Positions 62,438-64,000 of a DNA stretch of 64,000 bases are shown piece by piece (position 1 is the first letter of the stretch; each line of letters opens with the position of its first letter). Source of the stretch: Aquabacterium sp. (GTDB lineage: Bacteria > Pseudomonadota > Gammaproteobacteria > Burkholderiales > Burkholderiaceae_C); contig NZ_JAUSAR010000100.1 of NCBI RefSeq assembly GCF_030652515.1, forward strand, positions 60,786-124,785, in the 5' to 3' direction. The position numbers and the translations under genes were made by a program. Under the pieces are notes generated by a model that saw nothing but the letters and a program-made list of their open reading frames with translations, ran no database searches and was not told the DNA's origin.

Positions 62438-63136
62438 ATGCTGACCTCGCCCCGCCGACTGGCTTTTCGCCCCCTGCGCCCCGTGGCGCTGGGGCTGCTG
62501 TGCCTGGGTGTGCCAGGCTTCGTGGCGTTGGCCTGGCTGGTGTCCACGCAGGGGCATCTGAATGCCTTGGATGTCCAGGCCACCGATTGGGCGCGCCAAC
62601 TGCGCTCACCGGCGCTGACGCAGGCCCTCCTGGTCATCACGCACCTGCACTCGGTCATGGCCATCTCGGTCTACACCGCAGGCTTGTCGGTTTGGTTGAT
62701 CTTCAAGCGCCAGCATCGCCACTGGCTGTTGCCCTTGTGGCTGTTCGTGCCCGCCGGGGCGGTGCTCAACGTGTTGATGAAGCACGGCTTTGAGCGCCCC
62801 AGGCCGACGGGGGATGACGTGCTGCTGACCCTGGCCACTTTCAGCTTCCCCAGTGGGCACGCATCGGCCACCACGCTGCTTTATGGCTTTTTCGCCCTGG
62901 TGGTCTTGACCCACGTGCCCAGGCCCTTATGGCGCGGGGTGTTGGGCGCCGTCGCCCTGCTCATCATCGCGGTGGTGGCGTGGAGCCGGGTCTACCTGGG
63001 GGTGCACTTCTTCACCGACGTGCTGGCCGGCGTGCTGGAAGCCCTGGTGTGGATGGCCTTGTGCGTGCTGGGGCTGTCAGTGCGTGATCAGGGGGCGAGC
63101 ACCCGGTCTAGCTTGTCCTCGATCTCGCCGAGGTAG
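62438..63136 (+). CDS. PAP2-family membrane phosphatase
   Basis: A 232-aa protein with about five or six hydrophobic segments. All three phosphatase motifs are present: KHGFERPRP (K-x6-R-P), FPSGHAS (P-S-G-H) and [13 protein letters not shown] (S-R-x5-H-x3-D). It may dephosphorylate undecaprenyl pyrophosphate or phosphatidate in the periplasm. Close to the polysaccharide locus, the first would fit. Its last 49 bp overlap the convergent LapA-like gene. Confidence 0.9.
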   Translation: MLTSPRRLAFRPLRPVALGLLCLGVPGFVALAWLVSTQGHLNALDVQATDWARQLRSPALTQALLVITHLHSVMAISVYTAGLSVWLIFKRQHRHWLLPLWLFVPAGAVLNVLMKHGFERPRPTGDDVLLTLATFSFPSGHASATTLLYGFFALVVLTHVPRPLWRGVLGAVALLIIAVVAWSRVYLGVHFFTDVLAGVLEALVWMALCVLGLSVRDQGASTRSSLSSISPR

Positions 63137-63573
63137 GCCGCCGTGGTGCGTGTCGCTTCCGCCAGCTTGTCCTGCAGGCTGTGCTCCGTTTGAGCCAGTC
63201 GTTCACCAAACTCCCGTGTGGAGGCCGCATTTTGGATCTCGATCTTGCGCAGTTCGCCTTCCAGCAGCGTCCGCAATTCCGTGAAGCGCGATGCCTCGGC
63301 CTTTTCGGCGAGTTCGCGCTGGGTCCGCCCCTCCTTCGCGAAACGCCGTGCCTCCATGATGGCGGCGGCCTGCTGCAGCATGATGTACACCACGAACAAG
63401 GCGCTGACCACGGCCGTGAAGACCAGCATCACCACGCCAGGCGGCGCACTGACCTCGGTGACGCCGAGGCTGAGGGCGGTCGGTGCGGCGAGCACCGTCC
63501 AGTTCAGCGTCACGAACAGCAACAACAGCGCGAACGCCAGGATCAGGGTCAGTGCAAAGGCACGTAAGTTCAT
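63088..63573 (-). CDS. LapA-like two-helix membrane protein with coiled coil
   Basis: A 161-aa protein. Two hydrophobic segments, ALTLILAFALLLLFVTLNWT and VVMLVFTAVVSALFVVYIML, are followed by a long charged helix from about residue 70 (AIMEARRFAKEGRTQRELAE onward) to the end. The layout recalls DUF1049/LapA domain proteins, but the coiled coil is longer. The function is unknown. It overlaps the PAP2 gene by 49 bp on the opposite strand and is divergent from groES. Confidence 0.75.
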   Translation of the reverse strand: MNLRAFALTLILAFALLLLFVTLNWTVLAAPTALSLGVTEVSAPPGVVMLVFTAVVSALFVVYIMLQQAAAIMEARRFAKEGRTQRELAEKAEASRFTELRTLLEGELRKIEIQNAASTREFGERLAQTEHSLQDKLAEATRTTAAYLGEIEDKLDRVLAP

Positions 63574-63625
63574 GGTAAGTCCTTATTTTGACGAGGGTGT
63601 GTGCCCACCCCAGTGATGAGCATTT

Positions 63626-63652
63626 GGGGGGCCTGCGGATTGATGGCCCCCC
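63626..63652. terminator. GC hairpin just before the groES promoter
   Basis: GGGGGGCC (63626-63633), loop of 11 nt, GGCCCCCC (63645-63652): a perfect 8-bp stem. It abuts the -35 box of groES, and its right arm is followed by TTGAAACTT. It may stop read-through from upstream into groES, although the T-tract is poor. Confidence 0.45.
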
Positions 63653-63680
63653 TTGAAACTTGGCCGCGTGTCCCTATAAT
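63653..63680 (+). promoter_or_regulatory. Vegetative promoter of groES
   Basis: TTGAAA (63653-63658), a 16-nt spacer, TATAAT (63675-63680). The -10 is a perfect consensus. The transcription start would be at the left arm of the CIRCE operator. Confidence 0.75.
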
Positions 63681-63684
63681 AGGT

Positions 63685-63711
63685 TTAGCACTCGTTAAGC
63701 TTGAGTGCTAA
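63685..63711. promoter_or_regulatory. CIRCE operator (HrcA binding site)
   Basis: TTAGCACTC (63685-63693), a 9-nt spacer GTTAAGCTT, GAGTGCTAA (63703-63711). Both arms match the canonical CIRCE element exactly. It is bound by the HrcA repressor, so groES-groEL here should be controlled by HrcA and induced by heat. No hrcA gene is visible. Confidence 0.95.
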
Positions 63712-63809
63712 CAACCTTCAAGGTTGCCCATTCGAGTTGCTGCAATGTGAGCAATCACTCACGTTGTAGGCCATTTTAAACACCGTTGTCTGATCAGACA
63801 GGAGATACG

Positions 63810-64000
63810 ATGAAACTTCGTCCTTTGCACGATCGCGTGATCGTCAAGCGCTTGGAACCAGAAACCAAGACCACTTCCGGCATCATCATTCCTGACAACG
63901 CCGCTGAAAAGCCTGACCAAGGCGAAGTCCTGGCCGTGGGCCCCGGCAAGCGCAACGACAAGGGCGACTTCGTCACCCTGAACGTCAAGGTCGGTGACCG
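63810..64000 (+). CDS. groES: Co-chaperonin GroES, 5' part (runs off the right edge)
   Basis: An ATG at 63810 follows AGGAGA by 4 nt. The visible 63 codons read [20 protein letters not shown], then a mobile loop [20 protein letters not shown] and [20 protein letters not shown]. This is the standard GroES start with the GroEL-binding loop (G-I-I-I-P). GroES caps GroEL and helps protein folding. groEL is expected directly downstream outside the window. Confidence 0.96.
   Translation, partial: MKLRPLHDRVIVKRLEPETKTTSGIIIPDNAAEKPDQGEVLAVGPGKRNDKGDFVTLNVKVGD

Overview
The window is one continuous, gene-dense, high-GC chromosomal segment of a betaproteobacterium. The gene set (aroQ-accB-accC-prmA-DUF3426 order, a PEP-CTERM protein, an MJ0042 zinc-ribbon protein, CIRCE-controlled groES, a Burkholderia-type lipase) points to Burkholderiales, probably near Comamonadaceae or the Rubrivivax/Aquabacterium/Leptothrix group. 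This is judged from protein content only. I saw no rRNA, tRNA, CRISPR array or complete transposase.

Layout. (1) 1-5987: the start of an exported protein, then a TetR regulator divergent from a three-gene tripartite efflux operon (HlyD adaptor, DHA2 MFS pump, NodT-type outer-membrane channel), then a LON-domain protein. A near-ideal operator and promoter lie in the divergent gap. (2) About 6088-12381: a lower-GC accessory block, all on the + strand, of short unrelated genes: an unknown 264-aa protein, DinB, a broken NTF2-like gene, GNAT, CPBP protease, two lipoproteins around a caspase-fold-like protein, a truncated VOC gene and a small membrane protein. It opens with a site very like the attI1 core of class 1 integrons and has two attC-like sites, so it looks like an integrase-less or decayed integron cassette array. 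(3) 12413-21947: a beta-propeller with an HTH regulator, a lytic transglycosylase, a metallophosphoesterase with a lipid kinase, a SulP transporter, and an MFS pump with a divergent LysR. (4) 21941-27480: a molybdenum hydroxylase locus (MocA-like cytidylyltransferase, XdhC, Tat-exported large subunit, 2Fe-2S subunit) with a divergent AraC regulator. (5) 27488-32574: a second AraC regulator, two exported hydrolases (CocE/NonD and a true lipase), glutaredoxin and rhodanese. (6) 32651-35733: gpmA, then a PIN/NYN-like gene bracketed by two inverted, diverged, roughly 296-bp structured repeats, then an exported EEP nuclease. (7) 35814-50088, all on the - strand: housekeeping and redox genes including a PfkB kinase, prmA, accC, accB, aroQ, a TlpA-like thioredoxin, a molybdopterin oxidoreductase, a PEP-CTERM protein, a FUSC transporter and lysS. 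(8) 50163-60956: a surface-polysaccharide locus (flippase, acyltransferase, GT4, GT2, aminotransferase, initiating sugar transferase) with a 1513-aa RTX repeat protein inside it. (9) 60961-64000: sdaA, a PAP2 phosphatase, a LapA-like coiled-coil membrane protein and the start of groES behind a perfect CIRCE operator.

The most unusual points are the attI/attC-like sites without an integrase, the caspase-like gene between two lipoprotein genes, the PIN/NYN gene flanked by inverted structured repeats with compensatory stem changes, the seven near-exact 141-residue modules of the RTX protein, and a duplicated accC start between accB and accC.
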